Assembly (NCBI RefSeq): GCF_900491745.1
Contig: NZ_UETR01000016.1
Span: 17,904 to 81,903 of the forward strand
Direction of reading: 5' to 3'
Length of the DNA: 64,000 nt
Source: Amarolinea aalborgensis
GTDB taxonomy: Bacteria > Chloroflexota > Anaerolineae > SSC4 > Amarolineaceae
The notes below the pieces were generated by a model. That model ran no database searches. It was given only the letters and a program-made list of their open reading frames with translations, and was not told where the DNA came from. Below, one piece after another: positions 27,273-36,717 of the stretch (its first letter is position 1; every line of letters starts with the position of its first letter). The position numbers and the translations under genes are program-made.

Positions 27273-27791
27273 ATGGGCCTTGAGAATCAATTACCGGAAG
27301 ATTCCGTCATTACGACCACGCTTGAAAAGGCGGTCAATTGGAGTCGAAGCAACTCTGTCTGGCCGCTGCTGTTTGGCCTGGCCTGCTGTGCACTTGAGAT
27401 GATCGCCAGCGGCATATCCCGTCACGACATCGCCCGCTTTGGCTCTGAGCTGTTTCGCGCTTCCCCACGCCAGGCGGACCTGATGATCGTGTCTGGTCGC
27501 GTCTCGAACAAAATGGCCCCAGTCGTCAAGCGCCTGTATGACCAGATGGCTGAACCGAAATGGGTTATCGCCATGGGCATCTGCGCTTCGGCCGGCGGCC
27601 CCTTCAATAACTACGCCATCGTGCAAGGCGTGGACAAGATCATTCCGGTGGATGTCTATGTCCCCGGTTGCCCGCCCCGCCCCGAAGCCCTCTTGTACGC
27701 GCTGACCAAGCTGCAAGAGAAGATTGGACGCGAGAAGCTACAACGCTTCGCCAACGTTGATGTGACCCAGGCGGAGGGATCAGCCGCCTGA
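27273..27791 (+). CDS. nuoB: NADH-quinone oxidoreductase subunit B
   Basis: A 172-residue peripheral-arm subunit that carries iron-sulfur cluster N2, the last electron carrier before quinone. The paired cysteines are in FGLACCALEMIA, and the other ligands in MGICASAGG and VPGCPPRPEALLYAL. It has DLMIVSGRVSNKMAPVVKRL, typical of the family. The ribosome site is weak, and translational coupling to nuoA is likely. Confidence 0.96.
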   Translation: MGLENQLPEDSVITTTLEKAVNWSRSNSVWPLLFGLACCALEMIASGISRHDIARFGSELFRASPRQADLMIVSGRVSNKMAPVVKRLYDQMAEPKWVIAMGICASAGGPFNNYAIVQGVDKIIPVDVYVPGCPPRPEALLYALTKLQEKIGREKLQRFANVDVTQAEGSAA

Positions 27792-27851
27792 CCATTGCGC
27801 CTCGCGGCGGCCACTCGCCCGTGAGTCAAGCTAGACTGGATTCAATCATTT

Positions 27852-29606
27852 ATGGACTCTGCTGCAATCCCAACCATGCCTGTCGTGGACGCTTTGCGTG
27901 CTCGTTTCGGTGATGCCATTCTGGATGCCGCCGAAGCCATGCGCGGCGACCCGTCTGTCACGGTGCGCGCGGACAAGGCGCTTGCCGCCGCGTATGCCCT
28001 GCGCGACGAGCACAGCTTTGACTTGATGTCAGACGCCACCGCGATTGATGGTCTCAACCTGGGGCACAGCCCACGCTTCACCGCCATCTGGAATCTGTAT
28101 GACTCCACGCACAACCAGAAGCTGCGCCTGCGCGTGCCTGCGTCCGGCGGTGATACGCCCAAGGTCCCCAGTCTGACGCCCGTATGGGCCGGAGCCAACT
28201 GGATGGAACGCGAAGCCTTTGATCTGCTGGGCATTCGCTACGATGGGCACCCTGACCTGCGCCGCATTCTGCTGCCGGACAACTGGCAGGGCTATCCCTT
28301 ACGCAAGGACGCGCCGCTGGGCGGCGAGCCGGTGCCCTTTACCGTGACCTGGAGCGAGCCAGAATTTGCCAACCTGGGGCGCCAAATCTTGCCGGCCGAG
28401 TCCATCACGCCGATTCTGCCTGTGGGCATGGACAGCACCAAGCACATGGTGGTCAATATGGGCCCGCAGCATCCAAGCACCCACGGCGTTCTGCGCCTGA
28501 TTGTTGAACTGGATGGCGAGCAGGTCGTGCGGGTCGTACCCGATGTGGGCTATCTACACTCCGGCTTCGAGAAGTCGGGCGAGAGCAAACGCTACAAGGA
28601 TTTCGTTTACTACACCGACCGCATGGACTACGCGTCGGCTATGCAAAACAACCTGGCTTATTGCGTCGCCGTGGAAAGTATGCTCGGCATCGAGATTCCG
28701 CCGCGGGCGCAGGTGATCCGCGTGATCATGGCCGAGCTGCAGCGCATTGCCTCGCACCTGCTGTGGCTGGCAACCCACGTGCTTGACCTATCGGGCACGA
28801 TCATGTCGCTGCTCATGTACGCGTTTCGCGAGCGCGAAATGATCCTCGACTTGTTCGAGATGGTGTGCGGCGCTCGTTTGACGACCTCGTATATCCGCAT
28901 TGGCGGCGTCTGGCAGGACCTCCCGCCCGCCTTCTTGCCGCGTCTGAAGGACTTCCTGGCCCTCATGCCCAAGCATCTGGATGACTACGAAGGGATGTTG
29001 ACCGACAGCACGCTGTGGAAGGCGCGCACGCAGGGCATCGGCGTGCTGACTCGCGCCCAGGCGCTGGCGCTGAGCTGCACCGGCCCCATGCTGCGCGGCA
29101 GCGGCGTCAAGTATGACATTCGCAAAGCGCGGCCGTACTCCGGCTATGAAAACTACGACTTCGAGGTGCCCACTTCTGAACTGGGGGACACCTACGGTCG
29201 TTACCTGGTGCGCATGCAGGAAATGCGCCAAAGCCTGCGCATCGTACAGCAAGCTGTGACGAATCTGCCCGATGGCCCGGTGAAGACGGCCGACCGCAAG
29301 GTGGCGCTGCCGCCGCGCGCGGAGCTGGACCGCAGCATGGAATCGCTGATTCATCACTTCAAGCTGATGACAGAGGGTTTCCATGTGCCTCCGATGGAAA
29401 TCTACTCGACCATCGAGGCCTCCAAGGGCGAACACGGCTATTTCATCGTTTCTGATGGCAGCGCCAAACCCTACCGCCTGCACGTGCGCGGTCCATCGTT
29501 CGTCAACCTGCAATCGCTTGACACCATGGCGCGCGGTCATCTGCTTTCTGACCTGGTGGCCGCCATCGGCACATTGGACATCGTGTTGGGTGACGTGGAT
29601 CGGTAG
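27852..29606 (+). CDS. nuoCD: NADH-quinone oxidoreductase subunits C and D, fused
   Basis: One 584-residue chain joins NuoC (about residues 1-175; SLTPVWAGANWMEREAFDLLG and HPDLRRILLPDNW) to NuoD (about 195-584; GPQHPSTHGVLRLI, DVGYLHSGFEKSGE, MDYASAMQNNLAYC, PMLRGSGVKYDIRKA). NuoD lines the quinone pocket with NuoB; the conserved His of GPQHPSTHG and Tyr of FVYYTDRMDY are kept. No stop separates the two parts. Such fusion is known in enterobacteria and some other lineages. A 60-base spacer precedes the gene. Confidence 0.95.
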   Translation: MDSAAIPTMPVVDALRARFGDAILDAAEAMRGDPSVTVRADKALAAAYALRDEHSFDLMSDATAIDGLNLGHSPRFTAIWNLYDSTHNQKLRLRVPASGGDTPKVPSLTPVWAGANWMEREAFDLLGIRYDGHPDLRRILLPDNWQGYPLRKDAPLGGEPVPFTVTWSEPEFANLGRQILPAESITPILPVGMDSTKHMVVNMGPQHPSTHGVLRLIVELDGEQVVRVVPDVGYLHSGFEKSGESKRYKDFVYYTDRMDYASAMQNNLAYCVAVESMLGIEIPPRAQVIRVIMAELQRIASHLLWLATHVLDLSGTIMSLLMYAFREREMILDLFEMVCGARLTTSYIRIGGVWQDLPPAFLPRLKDFLALMPKHLDDYEGMLTDSTLWKARTQGIGVLTRAQALALSCTGPMLRGSGVKYDIRKARPYSGYENYDFEVPTSELGDTYGRYLVRMQEMRQSLRIVQQAVTNLPDGPVKTADRKVALPPRAELDRSMESLIHHFKLMTEGFHVPPMEIYSTIEASKGEHGYFIVSDGSAKPYRLHVRGPSFVNLQSLDTMARGHLLSDLVAAIGTLDIVLGDVDR

Positions 29607-29659
29607 CGGTGACTTCTGCTGACCGATGCTCCTGATTTCGCAGGACGTAAGGATGTTTC

Positions 29660-31528
29660 ATGCTTTCTGACAACGCAAAATCTGAGATTCAAGCCCTGAT
29701 TGCCCGCTATCCCAAAAGCCGTTCGGCCCTGGTGCCGGCGTTGTACGTGGCCCAGCGTGAAGTGGGCTGGCTGCCGCCCGCTGCGCTGGAAGATGTGGGT
29801 CTGCTCTTTGGCCTCAAGCCTGCCGAAGTGGAGGAGGTGGCGTCGTTCTACACGATGATGAACCTTCACCCTGTCGGCGCGTATCACATCGAGGTTTGCA
29901 CCAATGTGCCGTGCACGTTGCGCGGCGCGAACGGCTGCGCGGCGCAGCTCAAGGAGCGCCTGGGTATTGACTATGGTCAGACAACCCCAGATGACCAGTT
30001 TACCCTGAGCCACATGGAGTGCTTAGGCGCATGCGCCACCGCGCCGATGTTTATGGCGACGGAACGCGCCACGGGCAAGATTCGCTATTTCGAGGAGCTT
30101 GACGCGCCAGAAAAGATCGAGCAGGCGCTCGATCTGATCCGCTCCGGCCGGGGCTTCGACACCTGCGAGCGTTGGCCGGCTGGCCCGTATACGCACGGCG
30201 GCATGGAACCGCGCTATCTGCTGGCGAATGTGGACAAGCCAGACTCACACACGATTGACGTGTACATGCAGAGCGGTGGTTATGAAACCGCGCGGCTGGC
30301 GCTGACCTCCAAGACGGCCAAGGATGTGCTCGAAGAGGTGAAAGCAGCCAATGTGCGCGGCCGCGGCGGCGCCGGTTTTCCGGCCGGCACCAAATGGGGC
30401 TTCCTGCCAGCCGGCGTCTACCCGCGCTACCTGGTGGTCAACGCGGATGAGTCCGAGCCGGGTACCTTCAAAGACCGCATGATCATGGAGTATGACCCGC
30501 ACCAACTGATCGAAGGCATCATCCTGGCGGCTTATGCCGTGGAATGTAAGCAGGCCTTTATATACATCCGCGGCGAATACTACTTTGCCTACACGCGCTT
30601 GATGGACGCGATTGCCGAGGCCAGGGCCAGGGGCTTCCTGGGCAAGAATCTTTTTGGCACGGCGAACGAACTGGACATCATCGTCCATCGCGGCGCTGGC
30701 GCCTACGAGTGCGGCGAAGAGACGGCGCTGCTGACCTCGCTGGAAGGGGATCGCGGCCATCCACGCCTCAAGCCGCCCTTCCCGGCCGTCGAAGGCCTCT
30801 ATCGCAAGCCCACCGTGGTCAACAACGTCGAGACCATCTGCAATGTGCCGCACATCATCAGGCAGGGCGCGGCCTGGTACAAACAGTTCGGCACCGAAAA
30901 GAGCACCGGCTTTCGCATCTTCTGCCTGAGCGGTTGGGTCAAGCGCCCGGGCCTGTATGAACTGCCGCACGCCACCACGCTGCGTGAGTTGATCTACACC
31001 TACGGCGGCGGCACGCCAGACGATCGGCCGGTCAAGGCGGTAGTGCCAGGCGGCCTTTCGATGAAGTTGCTGACGAACGCGCAGCTCGACACACCCCTGG
31101 ACTACGAAAGCATTCAAGGCGCGGGCTCGATGCTTGGCTCGGCCGGCGTGATCGTCATCGGCGAGGGACAGTCCCTGGTGGAAATTGCCCGGCGCACCCT
31201 GTCGTTCTACCGCGAAGAATCGTGCGGCAAATGCACGCCCTGCCGTGAGGGCACCTCCTGGTTGGAGAAGATTTTGATCCGCATCGAGGCTGGCGAGGGC
31301 AATCTGAGCGATCTCGACCTGGCCCGTTCGATTACGAACTTCGTGGCGGGCGGCCGCGCCTTTTGTCCTTTCGGCGACGCTGCGGTCTGGGGATTGCAGA
31401 GTCATCTGGACAAGTTCCGGCCGGAGTTCGAGCAGTATATCAAGGACAAGAACCCTGACTTGGATCGCCCCGTCATGCCGCTGCGCCCCACCTATCGGCC
31501 ATCCACGAACGCCGCGGAGTTGGATTGA
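29660..31528 (+). CDS. nuoEF: NADH-quinone oxidoreductase subunits E and F, fused
   Basis: The N-terminal 170 residues are NuoE, with the thioredoxin-like 2Fe-2S ligands CTNVPC and CLGAC. From about residue 205 the chain is NuoF, the NADH- and FMN-binding subunit, with RGRGGAGFPAGTKW, the NADESEPGTFKDR nucleotide loop, GAGAYECGEETALL, and the 4Fe-4S ligands ESCGKCTPCREG plus a Cys in RAFCPFGD. The 622-residue frame has no break. It follows nuoCD with an AAGGA ribosome site. Fusing E to F places the entry flavin and cluster N1a on one chain. Confidence 0.94.
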   Translation: MLSDNAKSEIQALIARYPKSRSALVPALYVAQREVGWLPPAALEDVGLLFGLKPAEVEEVASFYTMMNLHPVGAYHIEVCTNVPCTLRGANGCAAQLKERLGIDYGQTTPDDQFTLSHMECLGACATAPMFMATERATGKIRYFEELDAPEKIEQALDLIRSGRGFDTCERWPAGPYTHGGMEPRYLLANVDKPDSHTIDVYMQSGGYETARLALTSKTAKDVLEEVKAANVRGRGGAGFPAGTKWGFLPAGVYPRYLVVNADESEPGTFKDRMIMEYDPHQLIEGIILAAYAVECKQAFIYIRGEYYFAYTRLMDAIAEARARGFLGKNLFGTANELDIIVHRGAGAYECGEETALLTSLEGDRGHPRLKPPFPAVEGLYRKPTVVNNVETICNVPHIIRQGAAWYKQFGTEKSTGFRIFCLSGWVKRPGLYELPHATTLRELIYTYGGGTPDDRPVKAVVPGGLSMKLLTNAQLDTPLDYESIQGAGSMLGSAGVIVIGEGQSLVEIARRTLSFYREESCGKCTPCREGTSWLEKILIRIEAGEGNLSDLDLARSITNFVAGGRAFCPFGDAAVWGLQSHLDKFRPEFEQYIKDKNPDLDRPVMPLRPTYRPSTNAAELD

Positions 31529-31532
31529 ACCT

Positions 31533-34142
31533 ATGCCAAACGTAAACGTGACCATTGACGGCAAAGCGGTCTCTGTGCCTGCCGGCACGCTCGTGGTGGA
31601 TGCGGCCAAGACGATCGGGGTCGAGATTCCGGTTTTCTGCTCACACTCGCGACTCGACCCATTGGGCGCGTGCCGCATGTGCCTGTGCGAAATTGGCGAT
31701 GCGCGCGGCCAGCGCCTGCAAACGGGCTGCACCGTGCCCGTGGCCGAGGGGATGATCGTCAAAACCGACACGAAGCTGGTCAAGGAGACGCAGGAGGCGA
31801 CGTTGGCCTTCATCCTGACCAACCATCCGCTTGACTGCCCCATCTGCGACAAGGGCGGCGAATGTCCGTTGCAGGATCAGACCTTCAAGTACGGCCCTGG
31901 GCTAAGCCAGTTCGTCGAGCCGAAGCGGCGCAAGCAGAAGCACTACCCCATCAGCGATCTGATTATGCTGGACCAGGAGCGCTGCATTCTATGCTGGCGC
32001 TGCATCCGCTACCTGGAAGAATGGGAGGACAAGCCGCAGTTGGGCTTGTTCGAGCGCGGCGGCGAAACCATCATTGACATCTTTCCCGAAAGGCCGGTGG
32101 ACGCCAAGACGTCGGGCAACATCATTGACCTGTGCCCCGTGGGCGCGCTGACCAACCGGGTGTCGCGCTTCCGCTACCGGCCGTGGGAAATCCAGGGCGT
32201 GGAGACGATTTGCACGCACTGCGCGGTCGGCTGCAACGTGCGCGCAGATGTGCGCCACAACGAGCTGCGCCGCGTCATGGCGCGCGAGAATGATGCCGTC
32301 AACGACCTCTGGCTGTGCGACAAGGGGCGTTTTGCGGTGGACTATGTCAACAGTCCGCAGCGGCTGACCACGCCCTTGATTCGCCGCACAAAAGGCGGCG
32401 CGCTTGAGCCGGCGCCGTGGGACGCGGCGTTGGCCCTGGTGGCTGAACGCTTGAGCGGCATAGCGCAGGCCAATGGCCCCGCGGCCGTCGGCGCCATCGG
32501 ATCGGCCAAAGTGTCCAATGAGGCCAGTTACCTCCTGCAGAAGGTGATGCGCACGCTTGTCGGTACGAACAACCTTGATCATCGCGACGGCCAGGACGTG
32601 GCGGCCGTCAGCAGCGGTCTGGCAGCCATTCGCCAGGTTGACAACGCCGACCTGATTGTCCTCCTGGGCTTCGACCCATCCGAAGAGGCGCCGGTGCTGG
32701 AGCTGTTCATGAAGCGCGCCGCGCGGCGCAAGGGCGTCAAGCTGCTAATCGCACACCCGCGCCAGGTTGAATTGACCAAGTATCCAGGAACCTACCTGGC
32801 TTATCGCCCCGGCGGCGAAGCGGCGTTGTTCCACGGCATGGCACAGGCGATTCTCAAGAACAAGTGGGCCGATGAGAACGCGGCCAAGCGGGTACCGAAC
32901 TACGCGCAATTGGCCGGCTGGTTGAGCGAAGTCACGCCCGCGGTCGTCAAGGCATTGGCTGGCGTCGAGCAGACAACGCTGGAACCTGCAGCCCAGGCGC
33001 TTGCACAGGCCAAGAACCCGCTCATCGTCTACGGCCCGCTGCTGACGCGCGGCGCGGCCGGCGCCGCGACCTTGCAGGCGCTGCAGAATCTCGCCTGGCT
33101 GTGCGGTCACGGCGACCGCCTGGCGTACGTGGGCCTGGAAGCCAACAGCCAGGGCGCACGTGACATGGGCCTGCTCCCGTCATGCCTGCCCGGCCAATAC
33201 GGGCTGGATGATGCTGGCGCGCGTGAGCGCCTGGCGCGGCTGTGGAACGCGCCGCTGCCGACGCAGCCTGGCCTCAGCTACCGGCAAATGGTGCATGGCG
33301 GCGTCAAGGCGCTCTATGTCCTGGGCGCTGATCCCGCCGCCGACAGCGCCGCCGCAGCTGCTGCGTTGGCAAAGCTCGATTTTCTGGTCGTGCAGGACCT
33401 GTTCTTGAGCGAAACTGCCAGCCTGGCTGATGTCGTTCTGCCTGCTGCTTCTTCTTTCATCGAGGCCGATGGCACGTTTACCAACCTGGAAGGCCGCGTA
33501 CAGCGCAGCCTGGCAGGCAATCGCCCGCGCGGGCAAGCCGCCGCCGACTGGTCCATCCTGCTGCACCTGGCGCGTGCGTGGCCGCAGCCAAAGGATGAGA
33601 AGCGTGAGGAGAAGAAGGGCAAAGAGAAGGCGGCGAAGTCGCGGCGCCAAACCGGCTTTGACTATGACTCGGTGGCTGCCATCCTGGTCGAAATCGGGCG
33701 CGCGATCCCTACGTACGCCGAAATGAGTTGGGATGGCCTGGGCGCGACCGGCAAACAGACCGGCGCGAAGCCGACGGTCAGCCGCAAGTTCCAAGCCGTA
33801 GAGTTGAAAACATCTGGCGGCGATAGCGCGTATCCATTAACGCTGGTGACAGGCGCGCTGCTATTCGACGGCGGCCGCCTGGTGCAAACTACCGAGAAGG
33901 TGGCCCAACTGGCGCCGGCGCCGTTCATTGGCCTGAACGCGACCGATGCGCAGGCCCTGGGTCTGGCCGACGGCGACACGGTGACAGTAGCCTCAACCGC
34001 CGGCGAAGTGGCGCTGCGGCTCAAAGTGGATGCCAGTGTGCAGCCGGGCGCCGCGTGGACGCCTAGTGGTCAGGTCGGCGAGCCGGCCGGCGCGCTGATC
34101 GGCCAAGCCAGTGTGACGCGCGTCAAGGTGAGCAAAGCCTGA
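31533..34142 (+). CDS. nuoG: NADH-quinone oxidoreductase subunit G
   Basis: This 869-residue subunit contains most of the peripheral-arm clusters. The N-terminal 2Fe-2S site is CSHSRLDPLGACRMC, the His-Cys site is HPLDCPICDKGGECPLQD, and 4Fe-4S ligands include CILCWRC. The molybdopterin-family core starts CTHCAVGCNVRADVRHNELR. A C-terminal MopB domain is present (FIGLNATDAQALGLADGDTV). A Lys/Glu-rich insert with KREEKKGKEKAAKSRR lies at about residues 685-705. The gene follows nuoEF after four bases. Confidence 0.94.
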   Translation: MPNVNVTIDGKAVSVPAGTLVVDAAKTIGVEIPVFCSHSRLDPLGACRMCLCEIGDARGQRLQTGCTVPVAEGMIVKTDTKLVKETQEATLAFILTNHPLDCPICDKGGECPLQDQTFKYGPGLSQFVEPKRRKQKHYPISDLIMLDQERCILCWRCIRYLEEWEDKPQLGLFERGGETIIDIFPERPVDAKTSGNIIDLCPVGALTNRVSRFRYRPWEIQGVETICTHCAVGCNVRADVRHNELRRVMARENDAVNDLWLCDKGRFAVDYVNSPQRLTTPLIRRTKGGALEPAPWDAALALVAERLSGIAQANGPAAVGAIGSAKVSNEASYLLQKVMRTLVGTNNLDHRDGQDVAAVSSGLAAIRQVDNADLIVLLGFDPSEEAPVLELFMKRAARRKGVKLLIAHPRQVELTKYPGTYLAYRPGGEAALFHGMAQAILKNKWADENAAKRVPNYAQLAGWLSEVTPAVVKALAGVEQTTLEPAAQALAQAKNPLIVYGPLLTRGAAGAATLQALQNLAWLCGHGDRLAYVGLEANSQGARDMGLLPSCLPGQYGLDDAGARERLARLWNAPLPTQPGLSYRQMVHGGVKALYVLGADPAADSAAAAAALAKLDFLVVQDLFLSETASLADVVLPAASSFIEADGTFTNLEGRVQRSLAGNRPRGQAAADWSILLHLARAWPQPKDEKREEKKGKEKAAKSRRQTGFDYDSVAAILVEIGRAIPTYAEMSWDGLGATGKQTGAKPTVSRKFQAVELKTSGGDSAYPLTLVTGALLFDGGRLVQTTEKVAQLAPAPFIGLNATDAQALGLADGDTVTVASTAGEVALRLKVDASVQPGAAWTPSGQVGEPAGALIGQASVTRVKVSKA

Positions 34143-34268
34143 TGCGCTTGCCGTGACCGTCTCGCGGGCAGACGCCTGCCTGACCTTGGGCTGGGCGTTG
34201 ATCCTGCGTGGTTGAGCGTTTCTTTTTGCGGCGATAGATGCAGAGGCAGGAGAAAGCAAAAGACGCTT

Positions 34269-35273
34269 ATGGACTGGATGAGTCTCGTTGTCATTCCGAT
34301 CATCAAGAGCCTGGTCATGATTATTGGCCTGCTCACAGCCTTTGCCTATTTGACCTGGTATGAACGCAAACTCGTGGCGCGCTTCCAGGTGCGATATGGA
34401 CCCAATCGGGCTTGGAAATTTGGCTTGGGGCAGCCGGTGGCAGACGCGCTCAAGGCCATTTTCAAGGAAGAGGTGGTGCCCGGCCATGTAGACAAGCCGG
34501 TTTACCTGCTTGCGCCTGCTTTGTCGCTCTTTCCGGCGCTCGTGGCGTTTGCTGTGGTGCCTATTGGGCCTTCGGTAATGCTCTTCGGGCGCAAGGTTGA
34601 CCTGTTCGTCGCTGATGTGAACATCGCCCTGCTCTACGTCTTGGCCATTGCCAGCGTGGGCACGTACGGCATCATGCTGGCCGGCTGGTCGTCCAACAAC
34701 AATTACTCCATCCTGGGCGCGCTGCGCACGGCTGCACAAATGGTCAGCTATGAGCTGCCGATGGGCATCTTGTTGGCCAGTTTCCTGATCATTACCGGCA
34801 CGCTCAGCCTGCGGGGCATTGTAGAGACGCCGCGGCCGCTGTGGCAATCGCTGTGGATGATGGTGGCGTTCATTCCATACTTCATCTGCGCCCTGGCTGA
34901 AACCAATCGTTCGCCGTTTGACCTGCCAGAGACAGAAAATGAGTTGATTGCCGGTTTTCAGACCGAATACGGCGGCATCAAGTTTGCTCTGTTCTTCATG
35001 TCCGAGTATATCAACATGATTACCAGCAGCGCGATCATGACCACGCTGTTTTTTGGCGGGTGGAAGGGGCCGTTTGTTGACCAGTTTCCCTGGCTGGGGC
35101 TTGTCTACTTCTTCCTTAAAGTGGTCGCCTTGCTTTTCTTATTCATTTGGGTGCGCAGCAGCGTCCCGCGTGCGCGCTATGACCAGCTGATGCACTTTAC
35201 CTGGAAGTTCCTGATGCCGCTGTCATTAGCCTACCTGGCCGTGACCGCCATTTTGAAGGTTTTCATTGGTTAA
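34269..35273 (+). CDS. nuoH: NADH-quinone oxidoreductase subunit H
   Basis: The 334-residue membrane subunit forms the quinone chamber. Hallmarks are YLTWYERKLVARFQVRYGP, PVADALKAIFKEEVVPG, and AETNRSPFDLPETENELIAG. Eight membrane helices are visible. The start is placed at the ATG before DWMSLVVIPII; the longer frame adds a basic, non-conserved 19-residue leader, and AGGAG lies a rather long 16 bases upstream. An ATG three codons later is also possible. A 126-base spacer with no visible gene precedes it. Confidence 0.95.
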   Translation: MDWMSLVVIPIIKSLVMIIGLLTAFAYLTWYERKLVARFQVRYGPNRAWKFGLGQPVADALKAIFKEEVVPGHVDKPVYLLAPALSLFPALVAFAVVPIGPSVMLFGRKVDLFVADVNIALLYVLAIASVGTYGIMLAGWSSNNNYSILGALRTAAQMVSYELPMGILLASFLIITGTLSLRGIVETPRPLWQSLWMMVAFIPYFICALAETNRSPFDLPETENELIAGFQTEYGGIKFALFFMSEYINMITSSAIMTTLFFGGWKGPFVDQFPWLGLVYFFLKVVALLFLFIWVRSSVPRARYDQLMHFTWKFLMPLSLAYLAVTAILKVFIG

Positions 35274-35336
35274 CTATCGTCCCAGTTTACAGGCTGCAAT
35301 CGGCCAGATTGCACACCAGAACCAGCGAGTAGAGCC

Positions 35337-35813
35337 ATGTCTGTACTAAACGAGACCATTCGGGGATCCCTCCAAATCGCCCAGGCGATGGGGACAACCC
35401 TCAAGCATCTGTTCAAAGCGCCGGTGACGGTGGAATTTCCCAACCAGCCTGCTTCCATCTTCCCGCGGTTTCGTGGGCGGCACTATTTGCGACGCTATGA
35501 AAACGGCATGGAACGCTGCATCGGCTGCGCGCTGTGCGAGGCCGCTTGTCCCACTGGCGCCATTCTGGTGGAGGCCGCGGAAAACACCGACGCCCATCGC
35601 GTTTCTCCTGGTGAGCGCTACGCCAGCGTTTACGAGGTCAACCTGCTGCGGTGTATCTTCTGTGGCGACTGCGAAGAGGCCTGCCCGGTGGAAGCGATCG
35701 TCCTGGGACACGATTTTTCCCTGGCCCAATATGCGCGCCGCGATTTGATCTTGACGAAGGAAGATTTGCTGAACCCGCCGGAGCCGAACGTCGTCATCCG
35801 ACCGGATGCGTGA
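35337..35813 (+). CDS. nuoI: NADH-quinone oxidoreductase subunit I
   Basis: A 158-residue ferredoxin-like subunit with two 4Fe-4S clusters (N6a and N6b) between NuoG and NuoB. The two motifs are CIGCALCEAACP and CIFCGDCEEACP, with VTVEFP and FRGRHYLRRYENGMERC upstream as in the family. The 63-base gap after nuoH contains no gene. Confidence 0.96.
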   Translation: MSVLNETIRGSLQIAQAMGTTLKHLFKAPVTVEFPNQPASIFPRFRGRHYLRRYENGMERCIGCALCEAACPTGAILVEAAENTDAHRVSPGERYASVYEVNLLRCIFCGDCEEACPVEAIVLGHDFSLAQYARRDLILTKEDLLNPPEPNVVIRPDA

Positions 35814-35875
35814 GATTCTGTACTTCCACCGGTCAGGAGACTGGGGGAGCCTGCCAAAGCGGTGAAAGGAAACCT

Positions 35876-36373
35876 ATGTCGTTGGTCTTGTTTCTTGTCC
35901 TGGCCTTGATCGCTGTCGCGGCTGCTGTCGGCCTGGTGACCGCGCGCAATCCGGTGCACAGCGCCTTGTTCCTGCTGCTGAACTTTGCCAGCCTGGCTAT
36001 CATGTATATCTTGCTCAACGCCCAGTTCCTGGCCGCGGCGCAGGTCATCGTCTATGCCGGCGCCATCGTGGTGCTCTTCCTGTTCGTCATCATGTTGATG
36101 GGGTGGCGCGTCAGCGACACCATTGCGCCTGCGCGCGCGTGGACGCGCGGCCTGGCCGTTGGTTTGGGCGTCCTGCTGTTGGCTGCGTTGATCTTTGCCC
36201 TGTTCACACCCCTGGCCAGCCCTGCCTCGACGGGCGCTGTGGACGGCGGGACGACGCAAGCTATCGGTCGCGAACTGTTTACCTCCTACCTGCTGCCGTT
36301 CGAGCTGACATCGGTGCTGCTGCTGGTGGGCATTGTGGGCGCGATTGTGCTGACAACGAAACCTACGAAATGA
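35876..36373 (+). CDS. nuoJ: NADH-quinone oxidoreductase subunit J
   Basis: The 165-residue membrane subunit of the proton-pumping arm has five helices. ARNPVHSALFLLLNFASLA and AQVIVYAGAIVVLFLFVIML are diagnostic. The ATG is preceded by GAAAGGAAAC; the open frame upstream overlaps nuoI and is a shadow. The C-terminal helix PFELTSVLLLVGIVGAIVLT matches the family. Confidence 0.94.
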   Translation: MSLVLFLVLALIAVAAAVGLVTARNPVHSALFLLLNFASLAIMYILLNAQFLAAAQVIVYAGAIVVLFLFVIMLMGWRVSDTIAPARAWTRGLAVGLGVLLLAALIFALFTPLASPASTGAVDGGTTQAIGRELFTSYLLPFELTSVLLLVGIVGAIVLTTKPTK

Positions 36374-36414
36374 TGCTCTGGAGCCGCTAGGCCGATTACG
36401 GGGATTTACGTTTC

Positions 36415-36717
36415 ATGATTCCAACTTCGTACTACTTGATTCTCAGCGCCCTGCTGTTCGTGGTGGGCATGGTGGGTGTGCTGGTGCGGCGCAATGCCTT
36501 GATCATCTTCATGTGCATTGAGATGATGATGAACGCCGTTAATCTGATTTTCGTGGCTCTGGCGAACCAGTTTGGTCATCTGGAGGGCCAAGTCTTTGTG
36601 TTGTTGGTGATGGCTGTGGCGGCCGCGGAAGTCGCCGTTGGTTTGGCAATCGTCATCGCGCTCATGCGGCACAAAGATTCAACGAATGTGGATGAAATCA
36701 ACCTGTTGAAGTGGTGA
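36415..36717 (+). CDS. nuoK: NADH-quinone oxidoreductase subunit K
   Basis: A 100-residue, three-helix membrane subunit homologous to MrpC. It has NALIIFMCIEMMMNAVNL with the conserved membrane Glu, and MAVAAAEVAVGLAIVIALM with the second one. Length is exactly typical. Its stop codon overlaps the start of an unrelated glycosyltransferase-like gene (TGATG). Confidence 0.96.
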   Translation: MIPTSYYLILSALLFVVGMVGVLVRRNALIIFMCIEMMMNAVNLIFVALANQFGHLEGQVFVLLVMAVAAAEVAVGLAIVIALMRHKDSTNVDEINLLKW

